From: Rhizobium sullae
Lineage (GTDB): Bacteria > Pseudomonadota > Alphaproteobacteria > Rhizobiales > Rhizobiaceae
Length of the DNA: 64,000 nucleotides
Reading direction: 5' to 3'
Assembly (NCBI RefSeq): GCF_025200715.1
Contig: NZ_CP104143.1
Location: 930,001-994,000, forward strand
Shown here: in pieces, positions 40,576 through 50,096 of the stretch
Numbering within the stretch: position 1 is the stretch's first letter
Layout: every line of letters begins with the position of its first letter
Notes under the pieces: generated by a model
What the model was told of the DNA's origin: nothing
The model's input: the letters and a program-made list of their open reading frames with translations, nothing else
The model's database searches: none
Program-made: the position numbers and the translations under genes

Positions 40576-40740
40576 ATGATGTCGAACGAAATCGAGCACT
40601 TCTTTGAAACGCAGGACGAGGCCGTGAGCTTGGCGTTCCTCGAAAACAAGGGTGATGAGCTGACCGATATTCTGGTCGCTGCGCTCGAAGACGCCCTGAA
40701 AATTCTCTCCAACGAAATCCGGCCTGAAACCCTTCACTGA
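40576..40740 (+). CDS. Small acidic protein, 54 residues
   Basis: An ORF from ATG 40576 (or 40579) to TGA 40738-40740 that begins MMSNEIEHFFETQDEA. It is preceded by AAAGGA at a good distance. The product is acidic, helical (FLENKGDELTDILVAALEDA) and without a signal or membrane segment. I do not recognise a family. Its codon use (third-position C/G) and ribosome site support a real gene. It lies between the DUF930 gene and the AraC regulator gene and could be co-transcribed with the latter. Confidence 0.6.
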   Translation: MMSNEIEHFFETQDEAVSLAFLENKGDELTDILVAALEDALKILSNEIRPETLH

Positions 40741-40804
40741 TCTCGGTAAAGACGTTGCGTGCTTCGCCTGCCGCTGGCAGAGTCCGGCCGGAAGGAGACG
40801 CTGC

Positions 40805-41611
40805 GTGGCCAAAAGTCAGTTCACGATGCGCCGTTCGGCGATTGCCGGGGTGGAGGCGGTGGAGGCGGAAACGCGCCACAGTTTCGCGCGGCATACGCAT
40901 GAACAATTCGGCATCGGCCTGATTGTCTCCGGCGCGCAGAAGTCGCTGAGCGGGCGCGGCATGGTCGAGGCGGAAGCAGGCGATCTCATCACCGTCAATC
41001 CGAACGAGGTCCATGACGGCGCGCCGATCGGGGAGGGTCGGTCGTGGAGCATCCTTTATTTTGATCCGACGATCATCAGCGATCTCATGCAGGACGCTGG
41101 CGAGGGCAGGGCGATGCGCTCGGAAATTCCGCGCCCCGTTATTCAAAATGCCACCCTTACAGCGCGTTTCGCAGGCCTCTTTGCCGCAATCACCAGCGGC
41201 TCAACGCAGGATGACCTTGCACGCGAAGAACTGCTCCTTGGCGTTGTTGCGGATGTCATGCGCGAACAGCCGATGCCGGAAGTGGCGCGCATGGCGCCGG
41301 CCGCGATCCACAAGGCGCAAAGCCTGATCGACGATGATCCTCTCGCCAACGTCTCGCTCGCCGATCTTGCGCGAGAAAGCGGCCTCAGCCGGTTTCAGGT
41401 GCTGCGCGGTTTCGCAAAGGCGACCGGCATGACGCCGCATGCCTATCTCGTCCAGGCCCGCATTCACATGGCGCGCCGTCTGATCGCTTCCGGCATGCCG
41501 CTTGCCGAGGCAGCCTTTGCCAGCGGCTTTGCCGACCAGAGCCACATGACACGCGTCTTTACCGCCAAATACGGCCTGTCGCCGCGTGTCTATGCCAGGG
41601 CGCTTGCCTGA
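40805..41611 (+). CDS. AraC-family transcriptional regulator with N-terminal cupin
   Basis: A 268-residue regulator. The N-terminal AraC cupin shows RHTHEQFGIGLIVSG and ITVNPNEVHDGAP. The C-terminal two helix-turn-helix units include VSLADLARESGLSRFQVLRGF and LAEAAFASGFADQSHMTRVF (abridged to 20). The start is GTG 40805, with AAGGAGA 8 bases before it. The EamA gene follows 71 bases later on the same strand, so this regulator probably controls it, a common pairing for amino-acid or drug exporters. The effector is not known. Confidence 0.88.
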   Translation: MAKSQFTMRRSAIAGVEAVEAETRHSFARHTHEQFGIGLIVSGAQKSLSGRGMVEAEAGDLITVNPNEVHDGAPIGEGRSWSILYFDPTIISDLMQDAGEGRAMRSEIPRPVIQNATLTARFAGLFAAITSGSTQDDLAREELLLGVVADVMREQPMPEVARMAPAAIHKAQSLIDDDPLANVSLADLARESGLSRFQVLRGFAKATGMTPHAYLVQARIHMARRLIASGMPLAEAAFASGFADQSHMTRVFTAKYGLSPRVYARALA

Positions 41612-41682
41612 CGGCCTGCAATTTCGTTCAAGAAGCTTCGCCGTCTTTGCGGTTCTCTCCGTTCATCGAAACGGAGGATCCC

Positions 41683-42573
41683 ATGACAAGAGCATTTCAG
41701 GGCTACATCTATCTGACGCTGGCGATGATCACCGTCGGCAGCACGGTGATCGCCAGCAAGATCATCGCGTCCGGCCTTGCGCCGTTCACGGCGACGGCGC
41801 TGCGTTTCGCCGCAGCCTTTCCCTTTTTCCTGATTTTGATGCATCTCACCCGATCGCGGCTGCCGAGGCTGTCGCGCCACGACTGGCTTATCTTGGTGAC
41901 GCAGGCAGGGGCGGGCAGCGTCGGCTATACGACGCTGCTGATCTCGGGTCTGCAGTTGACGTCGGCGGCAAATGCCGGCGTCATCATCGGCACGCTGCCG
42001 GTCGTCTCGGCGGTGATCTCGATCCTCATTCTCGGCGAAAGGCCGCATCGCTTCCTGCTGGTTGCCATCGCGCTCGCCGCTTTCGGCGTCTTCTCGATCG
42101 CGGTGACGCCGGGTGCATCCGCAGGCGGCTCGCTGGCAGGCAATGCGCTGATCCTCGGCGCCGTCGTCTGCGAAGGGTTGTTCATCCTTCTCAACAAGCG
42201 CATGCGGACCGAAATCCCGCCGCTCACGCAGTCATCGCTGATGACCGGCATCGGTTTCCTCGTTGCCGGTATTCCGGCTCTCTTCGAAAACCATGTCGCA
42301 ATCGGGTTTTCCGCAGCGGCGCTTTCGGCCGTTCTCTACTATGCGCTGGTGCCGACTGTCGGCGGCTTCATTTTATGGTACGCAGGCGCCGAGCGCGTCA
42401 GCGGCAGCGAGGCTTCGCTGTTTACGGCGATCGCCCCGGTCTCAGCCGTCATCCTCGCTTTCGTGCTGCTCGGCGAACCGGTCGGCCTCCATCAGATTTT
42501 CGGCGTCGCCTGCGTGCTTGCCGCAATTCTGGGGCTCGGGTTTTCCGCACTTGTCCGGGTGCGGCGCGCGTGA
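41683..42573 (+). CDS. EamA/DMT-superfamily transporter
   Basis: A 296-residue inner-membrane protein with ten predicted helices in two repeated EamA halves; the second half begins near residue 150 (ALILGAVVCEGLFILLNKRM). Members export amino acids, nucleotides or other metabolites. The start is at ATG 41683 with CGGAGGAT just upstream. It lies downstream of an AraC regulator. Substrate unknown. Confidence 0.88.
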   Translation: MTRAFQGYIYLTLAMITVGSTVIASKIIASGLAPFTATALRFAAAFPFFLILMHLTRSRLPRLSRHDWLILVTQAGAGSVGYTTLLISGLQLTSAANAGVIIGTLPVVSAVISILILGERPHRFLLVAIALAAFGVFSIAVTPGASAGGSLAGNALILGAVVCEGLFILLNKRMRTEIPPLTQSSLMTGIGFLVAGIPALFENHVAIGFSAAALSAVLYYALVPTVGGFILWYAGAERVSGSEASLFTAIAPVSAVILAFVLLGEPVGLHQIFGVACVLAAILGLGFSALVRVRRA

Positions 42574-42642
42574 CGGCGCCCCTTGGGAAGCGCCAGACAC
42601 GACCCTATCTAAGGACGGTGCAATCTTTCGAAGGCGAACCCC

Positions 42643-43041
42643 ATGTCAGACAAGCCGATCAAGATTCCCGGGCCTGATCATCCGATCACCATAGACCACA
42701 ATCCCGCGCGCGTCGTCGTCAGGCTCGGCGGACGCGTCATTGCCGATACGCGCGATGCGCTGACATTGCGCGAAGCCTCCTATCCGCCGGTGCAGTATAT
42801 TCCGCGTAAGGACGTCGACATGTCGCTGCTTGCACGCACCGATCATTCGACGCATTGCCCGTACAAGGGCGACGCCTCCTATTACAGCATCACGCCCGGC
42901 GGCGAGCGCTCGAAGAACGCCATCTGGACCTATGAAAAACCGCACGATGCGGTGCGTGAAATCAAGGACCGAATGGCGTTTTATCCGGACCGCGTGGATT
43001 CGATCGAGGAACTGCAGGCGCCCGAGGCCGGCGAGTTCTAG
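42643..43041 (+). CDS. DUF427 domain protein
   Basis: A 132-residue protein of the DUF427 (PF04248-like) family, with the conserved segments RVVVRLGGRVIADTRDALTL, YPPVQYIPRKDVDMSLL and HCPYKGDASYYSI. The fold is a beta-tent; no reaction is assigned. The stop overlaps the convergent choV stop by 4 bases. Confidence 0.9.
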   Translation: MSDKPIKIPGPDHPITIDHNPARVVVRLGGRVIADTRDALTLREASYPPVQYIPRKDVDMSLLARTDHSTHCPYKGDASYYSITPGGERSKNAIWTYEKPHDAVREIKDRMAFYPDRVDSIEELQAPEAGEF

Positions 43042-44069
43042 CGTTCCGTCCCAACAAGACAGCGCACGAGACCTTCCAGCGAGACGCGGCCGGCTGGCCG
43101 CCCGTCGGCACCGGTGACGGTCGCGCGGGTGACATTGCTTTCGGTCATCATCCGCATTCCTTCCTCTACCGTCGATTGGCCGGGGATGCGGATCACCGTG
43201 TCGCTTGCAGGATTGCTGAGCGGTTCCATCAGGGCCTCGATCCGGATAACGCGGCTGCGGTTCACTTCCTTGACGAAGGCCTCGATGTAGCCGTCCGCGG
43301 GATTGAGCACGATGTCGGCCGCACTTCCCTGCTGGATGACCTCGCCATCGCGCAGGATGGCGACCTTGTCGCCAAGCCGCAATGCTTCATCGAGATCATG
43401 GGTGATGAAGACCACCGTCTTCTTCAACTCCTTCTGCAGGTCGAGCAGAACGCCCTGCATATCGACGCGGATCAGCGGGTCGAGGGCGGAAAAGGCCTCG
43501 TCCATCAGCAGGATCTCCGCGTCGTTGGTGAGCGCGCGGGCCAGGCCGACACGCTGCTGCATGCCGCCCGAAAGCTGGTTCGGGTAATGTCCGGCAAAGC
43601 CATCGAGGCCGACACGCTTGATCCAGACATTGGCGCGCTCTTCGCGTTCTGCCTTCGCGACGCCCTGGATTTCTAGCCCGTAGACGGTGTTCTGCAGCAC
43701 GTTGCGATGCGGCAGCAGGCCGAACTTCTGGAACACCATCGCCGTTCTGCGGCGGCGGAATTCGCGGAGTTCCTCTTCGCCCATCTTGCAGATGTCGGTA
43801 TCGCCATAGAGCACTTCGCCGGCCGTCGGGTCGATCAGTCGGTTGATGTGGCGGATCAGTGTCGACTTGCCGGAGCCGGAAAGCCCCATGATGACGGTGA
43901 TGCTGCCGCCGGGGATCGAGATGTTGATATCCTTGAGGCCGAGGACGTGCCCGTGCTTCTTGTTGAGCTCGGTTTTCGACATGCCCTTGGTGACCGCCTG
44001 GATGAAATCGTCGCCACGCGGACCGAAGATCTTGTAGAGATTGCGTATTTCGATCGATTGGCTAGCCAT
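43038..44069 (-). CDS. choV: Choline ABC transporter ATP-binding protein
   Basis: A 343-residue ABC ATPase of the quaternary-amine uptake type. It has Walker A (GLSGSGKST), signature LSGGMQQRVGLARAL, Walker B ILLMDEAFSALDP and the ChoV-typical N-terminal segment KGMSKTELNKKHGHVLGLKD. A C-terminal tail (VIRIPGQSTVEEGMRMMTES) resembles half a CBS domain, which often senses ionic strength. ATG 44069 is chosen; its start overlaps the choW stop by 8 bases. Together with choW and choX it imports choline, a betaine precursor and carbon source. Confidence 0.93.
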   Translation of the reverse strand: MASQSIEIRNLYKIFGPRGDDFIQAVTKGMSKTELNKKHGHVLGLKDINISIPGGSITVIMGLSGSGKSTLIRHINRLIDPTAGEVLYGDTDICKMGEEELREFRRRRTAMVFQKFGLLPHRNVLQNTVYGLEIQGVAKAEREERANVWIKRVGLDGFAGHYPNQLSGGMQQRVGLARALTNDAEILLMDEAFSALDPLIRVDMQGVLLDLQKELKKTVVFITHDLDEALRLGDKVAILRDGEVIQQGSAADIVLNPADGYIEAFVKEVNRSRVIRIEALMEPLSNPASDTVIRIPGQSTVEEGMRMMTESNVTRATVTGADGRPAGRVSLEGLVRCLVGTER

Positions 44070-44949
44070 GCACGATTTCCCGGTGCTTCTGCAGCCTGAG
44101 GCCATAGGCCTGGCTGATGCGGTCGAAGATGATGGCGATGCCGACGATGGCGAGACCGTTGAAGACGCCGAGGGTGAAGTACTGGTTGGCGATGGCCTTG
44201 AGGACTGGCTGTCCAAGGCCCTGGACGCCGATCATCGAGGCGATGACCACCATGGCGAGCGCCATCATGATTGTCTGGTTGATGCCGGCCATGATGGTCG
44301 GCAGGGCAAGCGGCAGCTGTACGTTGCGCAGTTTCTGCCAGCTCGATGAGCCGAAGGCGTCGGCCGCTTCGAGAACGTCCTTGTCGACCATGCGGATGCC
44401 GAGATTGGTGAGGCGTATCATCGGCGGCAAGGCGTAAATAACGACGGCGATCACCCCAGGCACGCGGCCGATGCCGAGCAGCATGACGACGGGGATCAGA
44501 TAGACGAAGCTCGGCATGGTCTGCATGACGTCGAGCACCGGATTGACGGCGTTCTGGAGCCGGTTGGAACGCGACATGCCGATGCCGATCGGAATGCCGA
44601 TCGCGATTGAAATCACAGTGCAGACGAAGATCATCGAAACGGTCTTCATCGTGTCTTCCCACATGTCGAACCAGCCGATCAGGAGAAGCGTCGCGGCGCA
44701 GCCGATGACGATCTTCCAATTGCGGCTCCCAAGCCAGGCAATGCCGGCGACGATTAGGATCACCAGCGGCCATGGCGCGCCGGTGAGCAGCCTTTCAGCC
44801 CAGATCAGAAAGCTTTGCAGCGGGCTGAACAGCCCTTCGATGCTGTCGCCGTAAGCGCGGGTAAAAGCGCGAAAGCCTTCGTCCACGTTCTTTTTCAAGA
44901 TACGCAGCGTATCGGCATCCATTGTTGGAAATTTCCAGAGCCAGTCCAT
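44062..44949 (-). CDS. choW: Choline ABC transporter permease
   Basis: A 295-residue ProW-type permease with six or so helices. The BPD-transport EAA loop is present as LEAADAFGSSSWQKLRNVQLPLALP and the typical GLGQPVLKAIANQYFTLG follows. The N-terminal segment LRILKKNVDEGFRAFTRAYG is like that of ChoW. It overlaps choV downstream. Its start is about 120 bases after the choX stop, with a strong hairpin between. Confidence 0.93.
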   Translation of the reverse strand: MDWLWKFPTMDADTLRILKKNVDEGFRAFTRAYGDSIEGLFSPLQSFLIWAERLLTGAPWPLVILIVAGIAWLGSRNWKIVIGCAATLLLIGWFDMWEDTMKTVSMIFVCTVISIAIGIPIGIGMSRSNRLQNAVNPVLDVMQTMPSFVYLIPVVMLLGIGRVPGVIAVVIYALPPMIRLTNLGIRMVDKDVLEAADAFGSSSWQKLRNVQLPLALPTIMAGINQTIMMALAMVVIASMIGVQGLGQPVLKAIANQYFTLGVFNGLAIVGIAIIFDRISQAYGLRLQKHREIVHG

Positions 44950-45020
44950 GTCTCGTTCCCCATGGCTAAAGCGGCGGCGGGCCTGTTCTTCTTATGGCCG
45001 TCGCTTGAAAAGATCGGGCG

Positions 45021-45048
45021 GGCGGTGCCTTGCTGTCAAGGCACCGCC
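45021..45048 (-). promoter_or_regulatory. Intercistronic hairpin between choX and choW
   Basis: A perfect 12-bp stem (GGCGGTGCCTTG at 45021-45032, CAAGGCACCGCC at 45037-45048) with a CTGT loop lies 20 bases after the choX stop. No T run follows, so it is not a full terminator. In ABC operons such stems protect the binding-protein message 3' end, so choX is made in excess over choWV. Confidence 0.65.
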
Positions 45049-45068
45049 TGCTTGCGGATCATCGGGGA

Positions 45069-46067
45069 TCAGAGGGAAGCCTTGATCTTCTCGGCGACCT
45101 CCGGAGAGACCCATTCCTTCCACAGGGCTTCGTTTTCCTTGAGGAAGTGCTTGGCGCCATCTTCGCCGGTGGCCTGGTTGTCGGTCATCCAGGCGATCAG
45201 CTTGTTGACGGTTTCGTTCGTCCAGGCGCGCTTGTTGAGATAATCCATGGCAGGACCGGCGCGATCGGCGAATGTCTTGCTCACAAGCGTCTGAACGTCG
45301 TCAGCCGGCCAGGCGTTCGGCTTCGGGTCGGCGCAATCGGCAACTGAGGTACAGCGCTTCCATTCCGCCGCATCATATTCAGCGCCGTAGCCGAGCTTTA
45401 CCATTTCATATTTGCCGAGCAGGGAGGTCGGGGCCCAGTAGTAGCCGACCCAGGGCTGCTTGCCTTCGTAGGCCTTGGCGATCGAGCCGTCGAGGCCGGC
45501 TGCCGAGCCGGTATCCACCAGCGTGAAGCCGGCCTTGTCGCCGCCATAGGCCTTGAAGAGCTGCGAGGTCACGACCGTTCCGCCCCAGCCTTGCGGGCCA
45601 TTGAAGACGGCGCCCTTGCTCTTGTCTTCCGGGGCGGGGAAGAGTTCGGGATGCTTGAAGAGATCAGGGATCGTCTTGATGTCGGGATGCGCTTCAGCGA
45701 TGTACTTGGGGATCCACCAGCCCTGGATCGCGCCGTCCGAAAGGATCTTCGCGGCAGCGACCACCTTGCCGCCTTCGAGGCCGCGTTTCACGAGTTCCGG
45801 CTGAAGGCTGACCCAGGCTTCCGGCGCGATGTCCGGCTCACCCTTTTCAGCCATGGAGGTGAGCGTCGGCACCGTATCGCCGCTGACGATCTCGGCGGTG
45901 CATCCATAGCCTTCCTCGAGGATGATCTTGTCGAGGTTTGCTGCAACTTCGGCGGATTGCCAGTTCATGCTTGCGATGGTCACATTTCCGCATTCGGCGG
46001 CCGAAGCCACGCCCCCAAGGCCGAACAGGCCGGCAGCAAGGACGGTTGAGGCCAAAAGTGCTTTCAT
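45069..46067 (-). CDS. choX: Choline-binding periplasmic protein
   Basis: A 332-residue substrate-binding protein. The signal peptide is MKALLASTVLAAGLFGLGGVASA, cut near residue 23 before AECGNV. Aromatic residues expected to form the choline cage (Trp in MNWQS, Trp in PEAWVS) are in place, as is the ChoX-like segment GYYWAPTSLLGKYEMVKLG. It delivers choline to ChoW/ChoV. It is the first gene of the operon. Confidence 0.93.
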   Translation of the reverse strand: MKALLASTVLAAGLFGLGGVASAAECGNVTIASMNWQSAEVAANLDKIILEEGYGCTAEIVSGDTVPTLTSMAEKGEPDIAPEAWVSLQPELVKRGLEGGKVVAAAKILSDGAIQGWWIPKYIAEAHPDIKTIPDLFKHPELFPAPEDKSKGAVFNGPQGWGGTVVTSQLFKAYGGDKAGFTLVDTGSAAGLDGSIAKAYEGKQPWVGYYWAPTSLLGKYEMVKLGYGAEYDAAEWKRCTSVADCADPKPNAWPADDVQTLVSKTFADRAGPAMDYLNKRAWTNETVNKLIAWMTDNQATGEDGAKHFLKENEALWKEWVSPEVAEKIKASL

Positions 46068-46457
46068 TTTCTTGTTCCCTCTGGTCGCGGTGTAACGTGA
46101 ACCCGGGCGCCTGCGGCACCGCGTCCGCCAGCGCGCCTATTGAGCATGTTTTCAGTTGCCATGCACCATTCCGTTTACGCCAGAAAATGGCGCATTGACG
46201 CTTTCTTTCAATGTGCATTTGAGCGCGTTGTCGCGATCGGAACAATCGTTCCATTAGTCGCAAATTGCGCCTGCGCATTCGCTACGGTCGGCAAGCGGAT
46301 CATTCAGACGGGGACGGGTCTTTTCCCTGATCTCGCCAAGGCCGGGACGCTGCAGGACTGGAACATAGTCGGATCACGCATATTTTCTCATCGAGACTGT
46401 CGGCCTTTGCGTCCGCTATTCGTCTTATGATCGTCAACAGAAGATAGGAGAACGACA
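46068..46457. other. Divergent regulatory region between choX and the DUF1428 gene
   Basis: The 390 bases hold no gene. An inverted repeat GGAAC-N4-GTTCC lies at 46239-46252, about 170 bases upstream of choX; it is a candidate regulator site for the choline operon, but no regulator gene is adjacent. The promoters were not clearly identifiable. Confidence 0.45.
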
Positions 46458-46811
46458 ATGCCTTACATCGACGGATTCCTGGTGGCTGTTCCGAAAGCCA
46501 ATATCGAGGCTTACAAGAAATTGTCGAATTTAGCCGGCTCGATCTGGAAGGAGCATGGTGCACACAAATATGTCGAGTGCCTTGCCGACGACGTGCCCTA
46601 TGGAGAACTCACCTCGTTTCCGCGTGCGGTGATGGCGAAGGAGGATGAAGTGGTCGTGTTTTCCTGGATCGCCTATGGATCGAGGAAGGAACGCGACGAT
46701 ATAGTCGCCAAGGTCATGTCCGATCCACGCCTGCAGGGCGATGAATGGAAAACGGTTTTTGATGGCAAGCGGTTGATCTACGGTGGTTTTGAAACCCTCA
46801 TCGAACTTTGA
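46458..46811 (+). CDS. DUF1428 domain protein
   Basis: A 117-residue protein of the DUF1428 (RNA signal recognition particle 4.5S-named) family, starting MPYIDGFLVAVPKANIEAYK and containing AMAKEDEVVVFSWI-like and SRKERDDIVAKVMSDPRLQ segments. The fold is dimeric alpha/beta barrel-like. Its function is unknown. RBS GGAGA precedes the ATG. The YjbQ gene follows 12 bases after. Confidence 0.88.
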   Translation: MPYIDGFLVAVPKANIEAYKKLSNLAGSIWKEHGAHKYVECLADDVPYGELTSFPRAVMAKEDEVVVFSWIAYGSRKERDDIVAKVMSDPRLQGDEWKTVFDGKRLIYGGFETLIEL

Positions 46812-46823
46812 AAGAGGAGTTTG

Positions 46824-47246
46824 GTGCCCCAGACGACGATCAGCATCCCGACCCGCGGCCAGGGTCTTTATGAGTTCACGGACCAGGCGGCAGCTTTCGT
46901 CGGCGCAGGCGGCGTGGATGAAGGCCTGCTCACGGTCTTCGTGCGCCACACCTCGTGTTCGCTGCTGATCCAGGAAAATGCGGACCCCGATGTGCAGACG
47001 GACCTGAGTGCCTTCTTCCGCCGGCTCGTGCCGGCTTCATCGGACCCGTCGATGCGCTGGATCGTCCATACGACTGAGGGCCCGGACGACATGCCCGCCC
47101 ATATCAAGGCGGCGTTGACACAGGTTTCGTTCGGCATTCCCGTTACGAACGGCAGGATGGTGCTCGGCACCTGGCAGGGTCTCTTTCTCTTCGAGCATCG
47201 AGACCGTCCCCATCACCGCGAGATCGTGCTGCATCTCAGCGCGTGA
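46824..47246 (+). CDS. YjbQ/UPF0047 family protein (secondary thiamine-phosphate synthase-like)
   Basis: A 140-residue protein of the YjbQ family. It has the conserved FVRHTSCSLLIQENADPDV segment and C-terminal GTWQGLFLFEHRD, with His and Asp residues forming a metal site. E. coli YjbQ shows weak thiamin phosphate synthase activity, but the real role is not settled. I chose GTG 46824 over the TTG one codon earlier because GAGGAG is at a better distance. Likely co-transcribed with the DUF1428 gene. Confidence 0.9.
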   Translation: MPQTTISIPTRGQGLYEFTDQAAAFVGAGGVDEGLLTVFVRHTSCSLLIQENADPDVQTDLSAFFRRLVPASSDPSMRWIVHTTEGPDDMPAHIKAALTQVSFGIPVTNGRMVLGTWQGLFLFEHRDRPHHREIVLHLSA

Positions 47247-47352
47247 ACAGAGCCTGAATGCGCAATTCGAACATCGTTCAGCTTTGGCCCTCTATGGTCG
47301 AATCATCCCTGAAAGGGAGTTCGAGCGTCCATTGACACGAGGGAAGTCTCCA

Positions 47353-47667
47353 ATGACCAATTTCATTGCCAAAGCGTCGTTTGCCGCATTGCTTGCCATT
47401 GCTTCGATCCCCGCCACCGTCTCCACCGCTGCTGCGGCAGGGGCTGAGCGCGGCTTTATCGTCGACGCCCAGTACCATCGTCCGCCGCCGGTCTACCGCG
47501 GCTGCTCGCCGGTCATCGCTGTCCGCGCGGCTCGCTGGTCCGGCCTGCGCGACGTGCGCGTCGTCAATGTCACGCCGCGCCGCGTCGTCGTTGCCGGCCG
47601 TGACCGCCGCGGTTGGGACCGCATGACCTTTGCGAATGTCCGCGGCTGCCCGCTGATCCGCCGCTAA
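47353..47667 (+). CDS. Secreted hypothetical protein, 104 residues
   Basis: A small exported protein with a signal peptide (FAALLAIASIPATVSTAAAA, cut near residue 30). The mature part is rich in Arg and Val (RDVRVVNVTPRRVVVAGRD) and has two cysteines (RGCSP and RGCPL) that could form a disulfide. I do not recognise a family; similar proteins are common in rhizobia. ATG 47353 is chosen. A strong terminator follows. Confidence 0.7.
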   Translation: MTNFIAKASFAALLAIASIPATVSTAAAAGAERGFIVDAQYHRPPPVYRGCSPVIAVRAARWSGLRDVRVVNVTPRRVVVAGRDRRGWDRMTFANVRGCPLIRR

Positions 47668-47706
47668 GTAGCAGCCGCCGGTCCTTTCCTGACGCGGCGG
47701 CACAAG

Positions 47707-47754
47707 AACCGCCTTTGCCAATTCTCCTCGGATCATGGCAAGGGCGGTTTTTTG
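47707..47754 (+). terminator. Rho-independent terminator of the secreted protein gene
   Basis: AACCGCCTTTGCCA (47707-47720) pairs with TGGCAAGGGCGGTT (47736-47749), followed by a T run. The two TT/AA positions break pairing slightly. It is about 40 bases after the stop. Confidence 0.85.
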
Positions 47755-47781
47755 TTGCCGGGATTCTGGCTGCAAAAAATG

Positions 47782-47806
47782 AAAAAAGCCTCGCGACGGG
47801 CGAGGC
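47782..47806 (-). terminator. Rho-independent terminator on the minus strand
   Basis: GCCTCGC/GCGAGGC stem (47788-47794 and 47800-47806), 5-base loop, then TTTTTT on the minus strand (47787-47782). It terminates a minus-strand transcript starting upstream of lacI, since no annotated gene ends here. Confidence 0.75.
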
Positions 47807-47860
47807 TGAGTTCTAGGCCGCTTCGGGGAAAAGAAGAAGCGACGCTCATTTCACTAGTAC
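47782..47860 (-). ncRNA. Candidate small RNA, about 80 nt, upstream of lacI
   Basis: Read on the minus strand: a TTGACA (47894-47889) lies about 30 bases before a compact RNA-like segment. It holds a stem CGCTTC/GAAGCG (47836-47841 with 47819-47824) whose loop is pyrimidine-rich (TTCTTTTCCCC), and ends in a 7-bp GC hairpin (47788-47806) with six Ts. No protein gene ends there. The pyrimidine loop resembles those with which rhizobial sRNAs pair to ribosome sites. The -10 is poor (CGTACT), so this is a prediction. Confidence 0.45.
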
Positions 47861-47951
47861 CGTCGAGTACGGCTGCAAAGTGCACTTTTGTCAATTCCGG
47901 TACGCTTTTGTGTTCGAGGATATATTTTTTCACACGGACTTATCACCTCAG

Positions 47952-47967
47952 TTTAGAACGTTCCAAA
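47952..47967. promoter_or_regulatory. LacI-type operator O2 (distal)
   Basis: TTTAGAACGTTCCAAA, a palindrome with one mismatch to TTTGGAACGTTCCAAA. Its centre is 63 bases (six helical turns) from that of the proximal operator, which suits looping by a tetrameric LacI repressor. Confidence 0.75.
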
Positions 47968-48006
47968 TCGTTATGAGAAACATATGACTGCAAAGTAATT
48001 CATTTC

Positions 48007-48035
48007 TTGACAAATTTGGAACGTTCCAATTAACT
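48007..48035 (+). promoter_or_regulatory. lacI operon promoter with proximal operator
   Basis: -35 TTGACA (48007-48012), 17-base spacer, -10-like TTAACT (48030-48035). The operator TTTGGAACGTTCCAAT (48015-48030) fills the spacer, so bound repressor would block polymerase. A GGAGGAG ribosome site (48048-48054) and ATG 48060 follow. The regulator thus autoregulates its operon. Confidence 0.75.
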
Positions 48036-48059
48036 CTGCGTATTCTTGGAGGAGCAATC

Positions 48060-50095
<2,036 letters not shown>

Positions 50096-50096
50096 C

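Noticed and set aside
46239..46271. GGAAC as a possible EcfG promoter before the DUF1428 gene
   Set aside because: No GTT at 16-17 bases; the site is a palindrome instead.
47733..47933. 66-codon minus-strand frame upstream of lacI
   Set aside because: It runs through the minus-strand terminator; the segment is better explained as a small RNA.
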